A stretch of DNA of 9,938 nt from VFJL01 sp043721435 (GCA_043721435.1 JAYSQR010000029.1:1-9938); one strand, 5' to 3'. Counted from the stretch's first letter, positions 1-8,600 are shown. Made by a program: numbers and translations. The notes: generated by a model from the sequence alone, not told the origin.

Positions 1-38
1 GCAGGTTGTCAAAGACCGTTGGGGTTTTTGGGGTGAGC

Positions 39-83
39 GACAAGCAGTGGACTGTAAAACCGGTTTTACTGAGTCGTGCTGTC
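39..83 (+). repeat. Long hairpin arm in the L10 leader with a perfect 16-base palindrome
   Basis: GTAAAACCGGTTTTAC at 54-69 is a perfect palindrome. It is extended by GACT (50-53) with AGTC (72-75) across a two-base bulge (70-71). Past a small internal loop, GACA (39-42) and GCA (44-46) pair with TGCTGTC (77-83), with A43 bulged. As RNA this gives a long stem capped by CCGG. It lies wholly inside the leader's long-range stem, so it is most simply an internal arm. No T-run follows it, so it does not look like a terminator. Confidence 0.7.
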
Positions 84-109
84 ACTTGAGAGAACTTAAT
101 CGCGGAGTG

Positions 110-158
110 AGAAGGGAAGGAGTCAAGGTCGGTGATTTATCATCCGCTGACTGCTTCT
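110..158 (+). repeat. Second internal hairpin arm of the L10 leader
   Basis: Three stacked helices are visible. AGAAG (110-114) pairs with CTTCT (154-158), AGTCA (121-125) pairs with TGACT (148-152), and GGTGA (131-135) pairs with TCATC (140-144, one G-U) around a TTTA loop. Internal loops separate the helices. The arm is inside the long-range leader stem and is probably part of the folded L10-binding RNA. The assignment rests on pairing by eye. Confidence 0.55.
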
Positions 159-201
159 AACCTTTTGAAACTTTTAGTGCCCAGCGTAGATGGCGTGCCC
201 A

Positions 202-327
202 GAAACAGGAACGTATTGATCTCCTGATTCAAAGTCGCCGGTTCATGGTATTGAGACTAGGTTTCGAACTCTATCAGACCTCGACGCTAAAAACTCAGTA
301 CTATATTTAACTGATGGAGAATGTACC
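202..327 (+). promoter_or_regulatory. rplJ leader 3' part: small hairpin and Shine-Dalgarno site
   Basis: GAA-A-CAGGA (202-210) pairs with TCCTG-A-TTC (222-230), giving eight pairs around one A-A mismatch. The rest of the stretch up to 315 is A/T-rich with no convincing promoter or ORF. GGAGA at 316-320 is the ribosome binding site for rplJ, seven bases before the TTG at 328. It supports that start over the ATG at 321, which is out of frame and only one or two bases from the Shine-Dalgarno core. Confidence 0.6.
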
Positions 328-852
328 TTGAGTCTAAATCTTGAAGAGAAAAAAGCGGTAGTAACCGAAGTTAGCGCTCAAGTAGCGAAGGCTCAGGCAA
401 TTATCGTTGCAGAGTATCGCGGTCTTAAAGTCGGACATATGACCCAGTTACGCGCCAAGGCACGTCAGTCTGGAATATATTTTCGGGTGCTAAAGAACTC
501 TCTGGCACGGCGTGCGATAGCAGATACGCCATTTGCCGGGCTTTCTGGACACATGGTAGGACCGCTTGTCTATGGTATCGGAAGCGATCCGGTAGCAGCG
601 GCAAAAGTGCTACACGAGTTTGCCAGGAGTAATGACAAATTCGTGATCAAAGCCGGCGCAATGGCTAATTTCGTAATGTCTGATAAGGATATTGCGAATC
701 TTGCTACCATGCCGAACCGCGAGGAACTGCTATCGCAGTTGCTTGGCACGATGCAGGCACCTATCGCCAATTTTGTGCGAACACTCAACGAAGTGCCAAC
801 CAAATTTGTGCGTGGTCTAGCAGCCGTCCGTGATCAGAAACAAGCCGCTTAA
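328..852 (+). CDS. rplJ: 50S ribosomal protein L10
   Basis: L10 anchors the L7/L12 dimers to 23S rRNA at the base of the ribosomal stalk. With L12 bound it also represses its own mRNA. The 174-aa product is near the usual 165-175 aa. It opens with the family signature MSLNLEEKK, continues through a globular rRNA-binding domain (about residues 1-130, including RVLKNSLARRA and the MVGPL turn), and ends with a C-terminal segment (about 135-170, ending GLAAVRDQKQAA) matching the L12-binding helix region. The start is TTG: it sits seven bases after GGAGA and gives exactly the conserved N-terminus, whereas the next in-frame ATG would remove about 36 residues. It is the first gene of the cluster, directly behind the L10 leader. 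I see no damage or unusual composition. Confidence 0.97.
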   Translation: MSLNLEEKKAVVTEVSAQVAKAQAIIVAEYRGLKVGHMTQLRAKARQSGIYFRVLKNSLARRAIADTPFAGLSGHMVGPLVYGIGSDPVAAAKVLHEFARSNDKFVIKAGAMANFVMSDKDIANLATMPNREELLSQLLGTMQAPIANFVRTLNEVPTKFVRGLAAVRDQKQAA

Positions 853-914
853 TCCGGTTTTGAGATAGTTGAAACTGTAATCAAACTAGAAATTAATTTT
901 ATCAGGAGAAAATC

Positions 915-1292
915 ATGGCCGTAGCCAAAGCAGACATTCTAGATACAATCGCCAACATGACCGTACTGGAACTCTCCCAGTTGATTAAAGAGATGGAAGA
1001 AAAATTCGGCGTTTCTGCCGCTGCCGCCGCAGTCGTAGTAGCGGCTCCTGCAGCCGGTGCCGCCGCTCCCGTGGAAGAGCAAACGGAATTTTCCGTGATA
1101 CTGACTGCTGCAGGTGATAGCAAGGTTAATGTGATCAAAGTCGTGCGCGTAATTACCGGCCTAGGACTGAAAGAAGCCAAAGACCTGGTGGATGGGGCAC
1201 CTAAAGCGGTCAAGGAAGGCATTTCCAAAGCCGATGCAGACGCCATTCAGAAGCAGCTCACTGAAGCTGGTGCAGCTTGCGAGATCAAGTAA
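915..1292 (+). CDS. rplL: 50S ribosomal protein L7/L12
   Basis: L12 forms the mobile ribosomal stalk, binding L10 as dimers and recruiting EF-Tu, EF-G, IF2 and RF3. The 125-aa product has the N-terminal dimerisation and L10-binding domain (about residues 1-33, with MTVLELSQLIKEMEEKFGVS), then an Ala/Val/Pro-rich flexible hinge (about 34-55), then the C-terminal factor-binding domain (about 58-125, with the KVNVIKVVR and GLGLKEAKDLVDGAP motifs). It starts at ATG six bases after AGGAGA (904-909). The 62-base gap from rplJ contains only a small imperfect hairpin (867-887) and no clear promoter, so it is probably translated from the rplJ message. Its TAA stop is inside a large hairpin (1290-1354). 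One oddity is Cys122 near the C-terminus, where many homologues have a non-cysteine residue. Confidence 0.98.
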   Translation: MAVAKADILDTIANMTVLELSQLIKEMEEKFGVSAAAAAVVVAAPAAGAAAPVEEQTEFSVILTAAGDSKVNVIKVVRVITGLGLKEAKDLVDGAPKAVKEGISKADADAIQKQLTEAGAACEIK

Positions 1293-1354
1293 AGAGGTAG
1301 TGCAGAGAGACGGGCTGGTTGCACGGAACGTGCCGCCAGCCTTTGGCCTCTTTA
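1290..1354 (+). promoter_or_regulatory. Compound hairpin spanning the rplL stop codon, likely mRNA processing or attenuation site
   Basis: TAAAGAGG (1290-1297), which includes the rplL stop codon, is perfectly complementary to CCTCTTTA (1347-1354). Inside it, GGCTGG (1313-1318) pairs with CCAGCC (1336-1341) and GCACG (1321-1325) pairs with CGTGC (1329-1333) around a GAA loop. A T7 run lies at 1364-1370, but nine bases separate it from the stem, so this is not a standard intrinsic terminator. In E. coli the same gap holds an attenuator and an RNase III cleavage site that separate L12 from beta expression. A similar role is inferred here. Confidence 0.6.
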
Positions 1355-1393
1355 GTGTGCTGATTTTTTTGCATCATTTGTGACGCAGAACGC

Positions 1394-1428
1394 AGCAGGC
1401 GGAAATAGCACCCTGCTTTCTGTTTTCT
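1394..1428 (+). terminator. Weak attenuator-like hairpin with U-rich tail before rpoB
   Basis: AGCAGG (1394-1399) pairs with CCTGCT (1412-1417) around a 12-base loop. It is followed directly by a T-rich stretch (TTTCTGTTTTCT, 1417-1428). The stem is short and the T-tract is interrupted by C and G, so at most partial termination is expected. That fits an attenuator that lets a fraction of transcripts enter rpoB. Confidence 0.35.
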
Positions 1429-1447
1429 GACCCTCCGGAGAGATTCC

Positions 1448-4400
1448 ATGAGCTATTCGTTTACCGAGAAAAAACGTATCCGTAAAAGTTTCGCCAAGCG
1501 CGCCAGCGTGTTGCCGATCCCTTTTCTTCTCGCCACCCAGCTCGAATCATATGTGGCTTTCCTGCAAGCGCGAGTTGAACCTGGTCAGCGCAGCAATCAA
1601 GGATTACAGGCAGCATTTACCTCGATTTTTCCGATTGAGAGCCATTCCAAGAATGCGCGTCTCGACTTTGTCAGTTACGATCTTGGTACACCTCCGTTCG
1701 ATGTCAAGGAATGCCAGCAACGCGGCCTCACTTATGCTTCCCCATTGCGCGCCAAAGTGCGGCTGACGCTCATGGACAAAGAAGCTTCCAAACCGACAAT
1801 TAAGGAGGTGAAGGAGCAGGAGGTTTACATGGGAGAGATTCCTCTCATGACCAACACCGGCTCGTTCGTCATCAACGGCACCGAACGCGTGATCGTGTCG
1901 CAACTGCATCGCTCACCCGGCGTATTCTTCGAGCATGACCGCGGCAAGACGCACTCGTCCGGCAAATTGCTGTTTTCCGCAAGAATTATTCCGTATCGTG
2001 GCTCCTGGCTCGATTTCGAGTTCGACCCCAAGGATTACCTCTATTTTCGTGTTGACCGCCGCCGCAAAATGCCGGTCACCACGCTGCTGAAAGCAATAGG
2101 CTATACGCTGGAACAGATTCTGGCAGGTTTCTTTTCTTTCGACGTTTTCCATCTGTCCAAAAAGGGTATCCAGTTTGAACTGGTGCCGGAGCGTTTGCGT
2201 GGCGACATGGCGCGTTTTGACATCACCACCAAGAGCGGCAAGGTGATCGTGCAGAAAGACAAGCGCATCACCGTTAAGCATGTTCGTGAACTGCAACAGG
2301 CAGGCATAGACAGACTTGCCGTGCCGGAAGATTTTCTGCTGGGACGCGTATTGGGTCACAACGTGGTGGACAAGGAAACAGGCGAAGTCGTGGCGCTGGC
2401 CAACGACGAAATCACCGAGATTGTGCTCGCCAAGCTGCACGAAGCCAATACAGAAAAGATTTACACCATATATACCAACGACCTTGATCAGGGCGCTTAT
2501 ATATCACAGACCTTGCGGATAGATGAGACTGCCGACCAGATGGCTGCGCAAGTAGCCATATACCGGATGATGCGTCCCGGCGAACCGCCTACCGAGGATG
2601 CGGTCAAGTCGCTGTTCAATGGCTTGTTCTATGCCCCGGAACGCTATGACCTGTCCGTAGTGGGACGGATGAAATTCAATCGCCGCGTGGGCAAGACCGA
2701 ACTGACTGGCGCCAACACCCTGTCGAATGAGGACATCATCGCGGTCATCATGATACTGGTAGAGCTGCGCAACGGCCGTGGCGAGATAGACGACATCGAT
2801 CATCTCGGCAACCGCCGTGTACGTTCGGTGGGCGAATTGGCTGAAAATCAGTTCCGTTCAGGACTGGTGCGGGTGGAGCGTGCAGTGAAAGAGCGTTTGA
2901 GTCAGGCTGAGTCAGATAATCTGATGCCACATGATCTGATCAACGCCAAACCGGTATCGGCAGCGGTACGCGAATTCTTCGGCTCCAGCCAGTTGTCGCA
3001 GTTTATGGATCAGACCAATCCGCTTTCCGAGATCACCCACAAACGGCGTGTATCCGCACTGGGGCCGGGTGGCCTGACGCGTGAGCGCGCAGGATTTGAG
3101 GTGCGTGACGTGCATCCCACCCATTATGGTCGGGTGTGTCCGATCGAAACGCCGGAAGGCCCCAACATCGGCCTGATCAATTCACTGGCGCTGTACGCCC
3201 GCACCAATGAATATGGTTTCATGGAAACGCCGTACCGCAAAGTGAAGAGTGGCAAGGTCACCGATGAAATTGACTATCTGTCAGCCATCGAGGAAGGTCA
3301 GTATGTGATCGCCCAGGCAAATGCGGAACTGGATCGTCACGGCAAGTTTTCCAGTGACATTGTTTCCTGTCGTCACAAAAATGAATTTGCTCTGGCAGCA
3401 CCGGACCGGATCGAGTATATGGACGTGGCGCCGGCGCAGATCGTGTCGGTGGCAGCCTCACTGATTCCATTTCTGGAACATGATGATGCCAACCGTGCCC
3501 TGATGGGTTCCAACATGCAGCGTCAGGCGGTGCCTTGCCTGCGTGCCGAGAAATCACTGGTGGGCACCGGGATCGAGCGTGTGGTCGCAGTGGATTCCGG
3601 CACCGCAGTGCAGGCGGTGCGCGGTGGCGTGGTGGACTATGTCGATGCCGGCCGTATCGTGGTGCGGGTGCATGACACTGAGACACGTGCCGGTGAAGTG
3701 GGTGTGGATATTTACAACCTGATCAAATACACTCGTTCTAACCAGAACACCAATATCAATCAGCGCCCGCTGGTGAAAGTAGGGGATGTGATTGCGCGCG
3801 GGGATGTGGTGGCAGATGGCGCTTCCACCGACTTGGGTGAGCTGGCATTGGGGCAAAATATGCTGGTTGCATTCATGCCGTGGAATGGCTACAACTTCGA
3901 GGACTCGATCCTCATTTCTGAGCGCGTCGTTGCCGAAGACCGTTTTACCTCGATTCATATTGAGGAGCTCTCGGTGGTGAGTCGCGACACCAAACTGGGG
4001 ACGGAAGAAATCACCGGTGATATTTCCAACCTGTCGGAGGTGCAACTCGGGCGTCTGGATGAATCCGGCATCGTCCATATTGGTGCCGAAGTAGAAGCGG
4101 GTGATGTGCTGGTGGGAAAAGTTACGCCCAAGGGTGAGACTCAGTTGACCCCGGAAGAGAAGCTGTTGCGGGCAATTTTTGGGGAGAAGGCTTCCGACGT
4201 GAAAGATACGTCGCTACGCGTACCCTCAGGCATTTCCGGCACAGTGATCGATGTGCAGGTGTTTACCCGCGAAGGTATTGAGCCTGACAAGCGTGCTCAG
4301 CAGATCATCGATGACGAACTGAAGCGTTACAAGAAAGACCTGGCTGATCAGATGCGGATCGTCGAGGCTGATGCGTTTGAGCGGATCGAACGTCTGCTCA

Positions 4401-5521
4401 AGGGCAAGGCGGCAACTGGCGGACCGAAAAAACTCGCCAAGGGTGCGCGTATTACCAAGGAATATCTGGACAGTATTGACCCGCACCACTGGTTCGACAT
4501 ACGCCTGTCCAACGAAGCGATGAGTCTGCAATTGGAACAGATCAAGGAAGGTCTGGCGCAGAAGCGCAAGGCATTTGACGCCGCTTTTGACGAGAAGAAA
4601 AAGAAACTGACCCAAGGGGATGAGCTGCCACCAGGTGTGCAGAAAATGGTCAAGGTTTACGTGGCGGTGAAGCGACGGTTGCAGCCTGGCGACAAAATGG
4701 CAGGGCGCCATGGCAACAAGGGCGTAATTTCCAAAATTGTACCCGTGGAAGATATGCCCTACATGGCTGACGGCACTCCAGTGGACGTCGTGCTGAATCC
4801 TCTGGGCGTGCCTTCACGCATGAACGTGGGACAGATACTTGAAACCCATCTGGGGTGGGCAGCGAAAGGTTTGGGCAGAAAGATCGGCGACATGCTGCAG
4901 GCCCACAATAAACCTGCTGAAATCAGAAAGTTTCTTAATAAAATTTACAACAGCAGCGGCAAACCGGAGGATATTGCTTCGCTCACCGATGGAGAAATCC
5001 TGGATTTGGCGGAGAATCTCAAGGACGGCGTACCTTTTGCAACCCCGGTGTTCGATGGCGCCACCGAGCATGAAATCAAGGACATGCTGGAGCTTGCCGG
5101 CCTGCCGCGCTCCGGCCAAGTTGCGCTTTATGACGGCAGAACCGGTGAAGCTTTCGATCGCCTTGTCACGGTGGGCTACATGCATGTACTGAAGCTGCAT
5201 CACTTGGTGGACGACAAGATGCACGCGCGCTCTACCGGCCCCTACAGCTTGGTAACCCAGCAGCCGCTAGGTGGCAAGGCCCAGTTTGGCGGCCAGCGTT
5301 TCGGTGAGATGGAGGTTTGGGCATTGGAAGCCTACGGTGCTGCCTATACCCTGCAGGAAATGTTGACAGTCAAATCCGACGATGTGAACGGACGCACCAA
5401 AGTGTATGAGAGCATCGTCAAGGGTGAGCACAAGATTGATGCCGGCATGCCGGAATCATTCAACGTACTGGTAAAGGAAATCCGTTCGCTGGCGTTGGAC
5501 ATCGATTTGGATCGGCATTAG
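1448..5521 (+). CDS. rpoB: DNA-directed RNA polymerase subunit beta
   Basis: Beta forms one pincer of RNA polymerase and, with beta', the active site. The 1357-aa product is complete, from MSYSFTEKKRIRKSF to the beta'-contacting C-terminus (ESFNVLVKEIRSLALDI). The rifampicin-pocket segment at about residues 510-540 keeps Asp521, His531 and Ser536 (E. coli 516, 526, 531), so no classical resistance change is seen. It is followed by the conserved RVCPIETPEGPNIGLINS block. The active-site lysines are Lys1083 and Lys1091 in GDKMAGRHGNKG (E. coli 1065 and 1073). The proteobacterial SI2 insertion is present (about 938-1060) and is about 13 residues longer than my recollection of E. coli. The ATG at 1448 is six bases after GGAGA (1437-1441). 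The Shine-Dalgarno lies in a CTCCGGAG palindrome. The gene is 155 bases after rplL and 99 before rpoC. Confidence 0.99.
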   Translation: MSYSFTEKKRIRKSFAKRASVLPIPFLLATQLESYVAFLQARVEPGQRSNQGLQAAFTSIFPIESHSKNARLDFVSYDLGTPPFDVKECQQRGLTYASPLRAKVRLTLMDKEASKPTIKEVKEQEVYMGEIPLMTNTGSFVINGTERVIVSQLHRSPGVFFEHDRGKTHSSGKLLFSARIIPYRGSWLDFEFDPKDYLYFRVDRRRKMPVTTLLKAIGYTLEQILAGFFSFDVFHLSKKGIQFELVPERLRGDMARFDITTKSGKVIVQKDKRITVKHVRELQQAGIDRLAVPEDFLLGRVLGHNVVDKETGEVVALANDEITEIVLAKLHEANTEKIYTIYTNDLDQGAYISQTLRIDETADQMAAQVAIYRMMRPGEPPTEDAVKSLFNGLFYAPERYDLSVVGRMKFNRRVGKTELTGANTLSNEDIIAVIMILVELRNGRGEIDDIDHLGNRRVRSVGELAENQFRSGLVRVERAVKERLSQAESDNLMPHDLINAKPVSAAVREFFGSSQLSQFMDQTNPLSEITHKRRVSALGPGGLTRERAGFEVRDVHPTHYGRVCPIETPEGPNIGLINSLALYARTNEYGFMETPYRKVKSGKVTDEIDYLSAIEEGQYVIAQANAELDRHGKFSSDIVSCRHKNEFALAAPDRIEYMDVAPAQIVSVAASLIPFLEHDDANRALMGSNMQRQAVPCLRAEKSLVGTGIERVVAVDSGTAVQAVRGGVVDYVDAGRIVVRVHDTETRAGEVGVDIYNLIKYTRSNQNTNINQRPLVKVGDVIARGDVVADGASTDLGELALGQNMLVAFMPWNGYNFEDSILISERVVAEDRFTSIHIEELSVVSRDTKLGTEEITGDISNLSEVQLGRLDESGIVHIGAEVEAGDVLVGKVTPKGETQLTPEEKLLRAIFGEKASDVKDTSLRVPSGISGTVIDVQVFTREGIEPDKRAQQIIDDELKRYKKDLADQMRIVEADAFERIERLLKGKAATGGPKKLAKGARITKEYLDSIDPHHWFDIRLSNEAMSLQLEQIKEGLAQKRKAFDAAFDEKKKKLTQGDELPPGVQKMVKVYVAVKRRLQPGDKMAGRHGNKGVISKIVPVEDMPYMADGTPVDVVLNPLGVPSRMNVGQILETHLGWAAKGLGRKIGDMLQAHNKPAEIRKFLNKIYNSSGKPEDIASLTDGEILDLAENLKDGVPFATPVFDGATEHEIKDMLELAGLPRSGQVALYDGRTGEAFDRLVTVGYMHVLKLHHLVDDKMHARSTGPYSLVTQQPLGGKAQFGGQRFGEMEVWALEAYGAAYTLQEMLTVKSDDVNGRTKVYESIVKGEHKIDAGMPESFNVLVKEIRSLALDIDLDRH

Positions 5522-5620
5522 CAATTTTTGCTGCAGCGGCATAAAAAGCTGAAGGCTTTATATTTCCGTGCATCTACGCCGATAAATTTTATATCGATCC
5601 CTGATTAACAGGAGTGACAA

Positions 5621-8600
5621 ATGAAAGCACTGCTCGATTTATTTAAACAGGTTACCCAGAAGGAAGAGTTCGACTCGATCAAGGTCGGCCTCGCTTCCCC
5701 GGAGAAAATACGGTCCTGGTCTTATGGCGAGGTGAAGAAACCTGAAACCATCAACTACCGTACTTTCAAGCCGGAGCGGGACGGGTTGTTCTGCGCCAAG
5801 ATTTTTGGTCCGGTAAAGGACTACGAGTGCTTATGCGGAAAATACAAGCGTTTGAAGCACCGCGGGGTGATCTGCGAGAAATGCGGTGTTGAAGTAACGC
5901 TGTCCAAGGTGCGGCGCGAGCGCATGGGGCATATCGAACTGGCTTCCCCGGTGGCACACATCTGGTTCCTGAAATCGTTGCCGTCGCGTCTGGGCATCGT
6001 GCTGGATATGACCCTGCGCGATATCGAGCGAGTGCTTTATTTTGAAGCCTTTGTGGTGACAGATCCCGGCATGACGCCGCTGGCGCGCTGCCAACTGCTG
6101 ACAGATGACGATTATCGCGCCAAGATGGAAGAATATGGCGATGATTTCCGCGCCAGTATGGGTGCAGAGGGTATCCGCGATTTGTTGAGCAACATCAACA
6201 TCCGTGCGGAAATCGAAAATTTGCGGCGCGAGATGGCAACCACCGGTTCGGAAACCAAAATGAAGAAAATCTCCAAGCGCCTGAAAGTGCTGGAGGCATT
6301 CAACAAATCCGGCATCAAGCCGGAATGGATGGTGCTGGCGGTGTTGCCGGTGCTGCCGCCGGAATTACGCCCGCTGGTGCCGCTGGACGGCGGGCGTTTC
6401 GCCACTTCTGATCTGAATGATTTATATCGCCGCGTCATCAACCGTAACAACCGGCTGAAGCGATTGCTGGAGTTGAAAGCACCGGAAATCATCGTGCGCA
6501 ACGAAAAACGCATGCTGCAGGAAGCGGTGGATTCGCTGCTGGATAACGGCCGTCGCGGCAAGGCTATGACAGGTGCCAACAAACGCCCGCTAAAATCTCT
6601 CGCCGATACGATCAAGGGCAAGGGTGGACGTTTCCGGCAGAATTTGCTGGGCAAACGCGTGGACTACTCCGGGCGCTCGGTGATTGTGGTGGGTCCGCAA
6701 CTCAAACTGCATCAGTGCGGTCTGCCGAAGAAAATGGCGCTGGAACTGTTCAAGCCATTCATTTTTAATAAACTGGAGATAATGGGCATCGCCAGTACCA
6801 TTAAGGCAGCCAAACGAGAAGTGGAGAATGAAACTCCAATCGTGTGGGACATCCTGGAAGATGTCATTCGTGAGCACCCGGTGATGTTGAATCGCGCGCC
6901 GACGTTGCATCGCCTGGGTATCCAGGCATTTGAGCCGGTGCTGATTGAGGGCAAGGCGATACAGTTGCATCCGCTGGTATGTGCCGCATTCAATGCCGAC
7001 TTTGACGGTGACCAGATGGCAGTACACGTGCCGCTGTCGCTGGAAGCGCAAATGGAATGTCGCACATTGATGATGTCAACCAATAATATTCTGTCACCCG
7101 CCAATGGTGAGCCGATTATCGTGCCGTCGCAGGATATCGTGCTGGGTTTGTATTACACCACCCGTGAGAGGGTCAATGCGCGTGGTGAGGGCATGATGTT
7201 CGCCAACATCAGTGAACTGTCGCGTGCCTATGAGAGCCGGGTAGTAGAACTGAATGCCAAAATTCTGGTGCGAATCAAGGAATATGAAGTGGATGCCGAG
7301 GGCGGGCGCCGCGAAATAACCACGCGCTATGACACCACTGTGGGACGCGCGCTGCTATCCGTGATTCTGCCAGCTGGGCTGCCTTTTCCCCTGATTGACA
7401 AAGCGCTCAAGAAGAAGGAGATATCCAAGCTTATCAATGCCAGTTTCCGTCGTTGTGGCTTGCGCGAGACTGTGATTTTCGCCGATAAACTGATGTATTC
7501 GGGCTTCACCTACGCTACTCGTGCCGGTATTTCGATTTGTGTGGACGACATGCTTACGCCGCCACAGAAGAGCGATATTATCGGCGCGGCCGAGAAGGAA
7601 GTGCAGGAGATCGAAGCCCAGTACACTTCCGGCTTGGTGACCCAAGGTGAACGCTATAATAAAGTGGTGGATATCTGGGGCCGTGCTGGCGATCAGGTAG
7701 CCAAGGCCATGATGGATCAACTCGGGGTTGAACCGGTATATGACCGGCTAACCGGCGAAGCAAAGAAAGACAAGAAAGGCAAGCTGTTAACGCAAGAATC
7801 GTTTAATTCCATCTATATGATGGCCGACTCCGGCGCGCGCGGCTCTGCTGCTCAGATTCGCCAGTTGGCAGGTATGCGCGGGCTGATGGCCAAGCCCGAT
7901 GGCTCTATCATCGAGACGCCCATTACCGCGAATTTCCGCGAGGGGTTAAATGTGTTGCAGTACTTCATTTCCACTCATGGCGCCCGGAAGGGACTGGCAG
8001 ATACGGCATTGAAGACCGCCAACTCCGGTTATCTTACCCGCCGTTTGGTGGATGTGACGCAGGATCTGGTGGTGACTGAAGACGATTGCGGTACCAGTAA
8101 CGGTGCAGTGCTGAAAGCACTGGTCGAAGGTGGTGAAGTAATCGAAGCGTTGCGTGAGCGCGTACTCGGGCGAGTGGCGGCGAACGATGTGGTCAACCCG
8201 GAAGACCAGACGGTAATTTATCCGGCCGGGGCTCTGCTGGACGAGGATGCAGTCGATACGATTGAGTCACTGGGCATAGATGAAGTGAAAGTGCGCACCC
8301 CACTTACTTGCGAAACCCGCTATGGTCTGTGCGCCAAGTGTTACGGGCGTGATCTGGGACGTGGTACGCCGGTAAACGTGGGCGAAGCCGTCGGAGTGAT
8401 TGCCGCTCAATCTATCGGTGAGCCGGGTACACAGCTCACCATGCGCACATTCCACATTGGCGGCGCCGCATCCAGAACTGCTGTGGCGAGCCAGGTGGAG
8501 AGCAAGTCCAATGGCACGGTGCGCTATTCGCCCACGATGCGTTACGTGATCAATTCCCGCAACGAGCTGATAGCGATTTCTCGTAGCGGTGAAGTGGTGA

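Larger units (their letters stand above)
11..200 (+). promoter_or_regulatory. L10 leader: autoregulatory mRNA structure upstream of rplJ
   Basis: This cis-acting RNA in the rplJ 5' leader is known in bacteria to bind the L10-L12 complex and shut down translation of rplJ-rplL when stalk protein is in excess. In the sequence, GUUGGG at 18-23 pairs with CCCAGC at 180-185 (six pairs, one G-U). A GUAGAU bulge at 186-191 follows, and then CC at 16-17 pairs with GG at 192-193. The E. coli leader, as I recall it, has the same arrangement: an ACCGCAGG strand against CCUGC, then GUAGAC, then GGU. Two internal hairpins (39-83 and 110-158) fill the space between the paired strands, as expected for this multi-arm leader. 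The end of rplA and any promoter would lie upstream of the window, so I cannot say where the transcript begins. The outer limits given are approximate. Confidence 0.85.

Noticed and set aside
254..282. tRNA-like or T-arm-like GGTTTCGAAC segment
   Set aside because: No acceptor stem or cloverleaf can be formed around it. The resemblance is limited to a few bases.
281..307. Possible promoter before rplJ (TCGACG ... TATATT)
   Set aside because: The spacer is only 15 bases and the -35 match is poor. A promoter here would also skip the L10 leader, which must be transcribed to act.
860..899. Possible internal promoter in the rplJ-rplL gap (TTGAGA or TTGAAA with A/T-rich -10 candidates)
   Set aside because: No -10 hexamer near TATAAT at a 16-18 base spacing. 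The A/T richness is ordinary for a gap between ribosomal protein genes.
1913..2440. Long open frame on the minus strand inside rpoB (about 175 codons), and others like it within rpoB and rpoC
   Set aside because: They lie antisense to strongly conserved coding sequence, have no recognisable protein motifs or convincing ribosome binding sites, and are typical shadows of codon-biased genes.
2975..3055. Rifampicin-resistance allele in rpoB
   Set aside because: The classical positions (E. coli 513, 516, 526, 529, 531) carry wild-type residues. The Thr at the position of E. coli Asn518 is most likely natural variation.
5521..5560. Terminator between rpoB and rpoC
   Set aside because: The small stems GCAA/TTGC and AAAGC/GCTTT are only four to five pairs, and no proper T-run follows the second one. 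rpoB and rpoC are expected to be cotranscribed.
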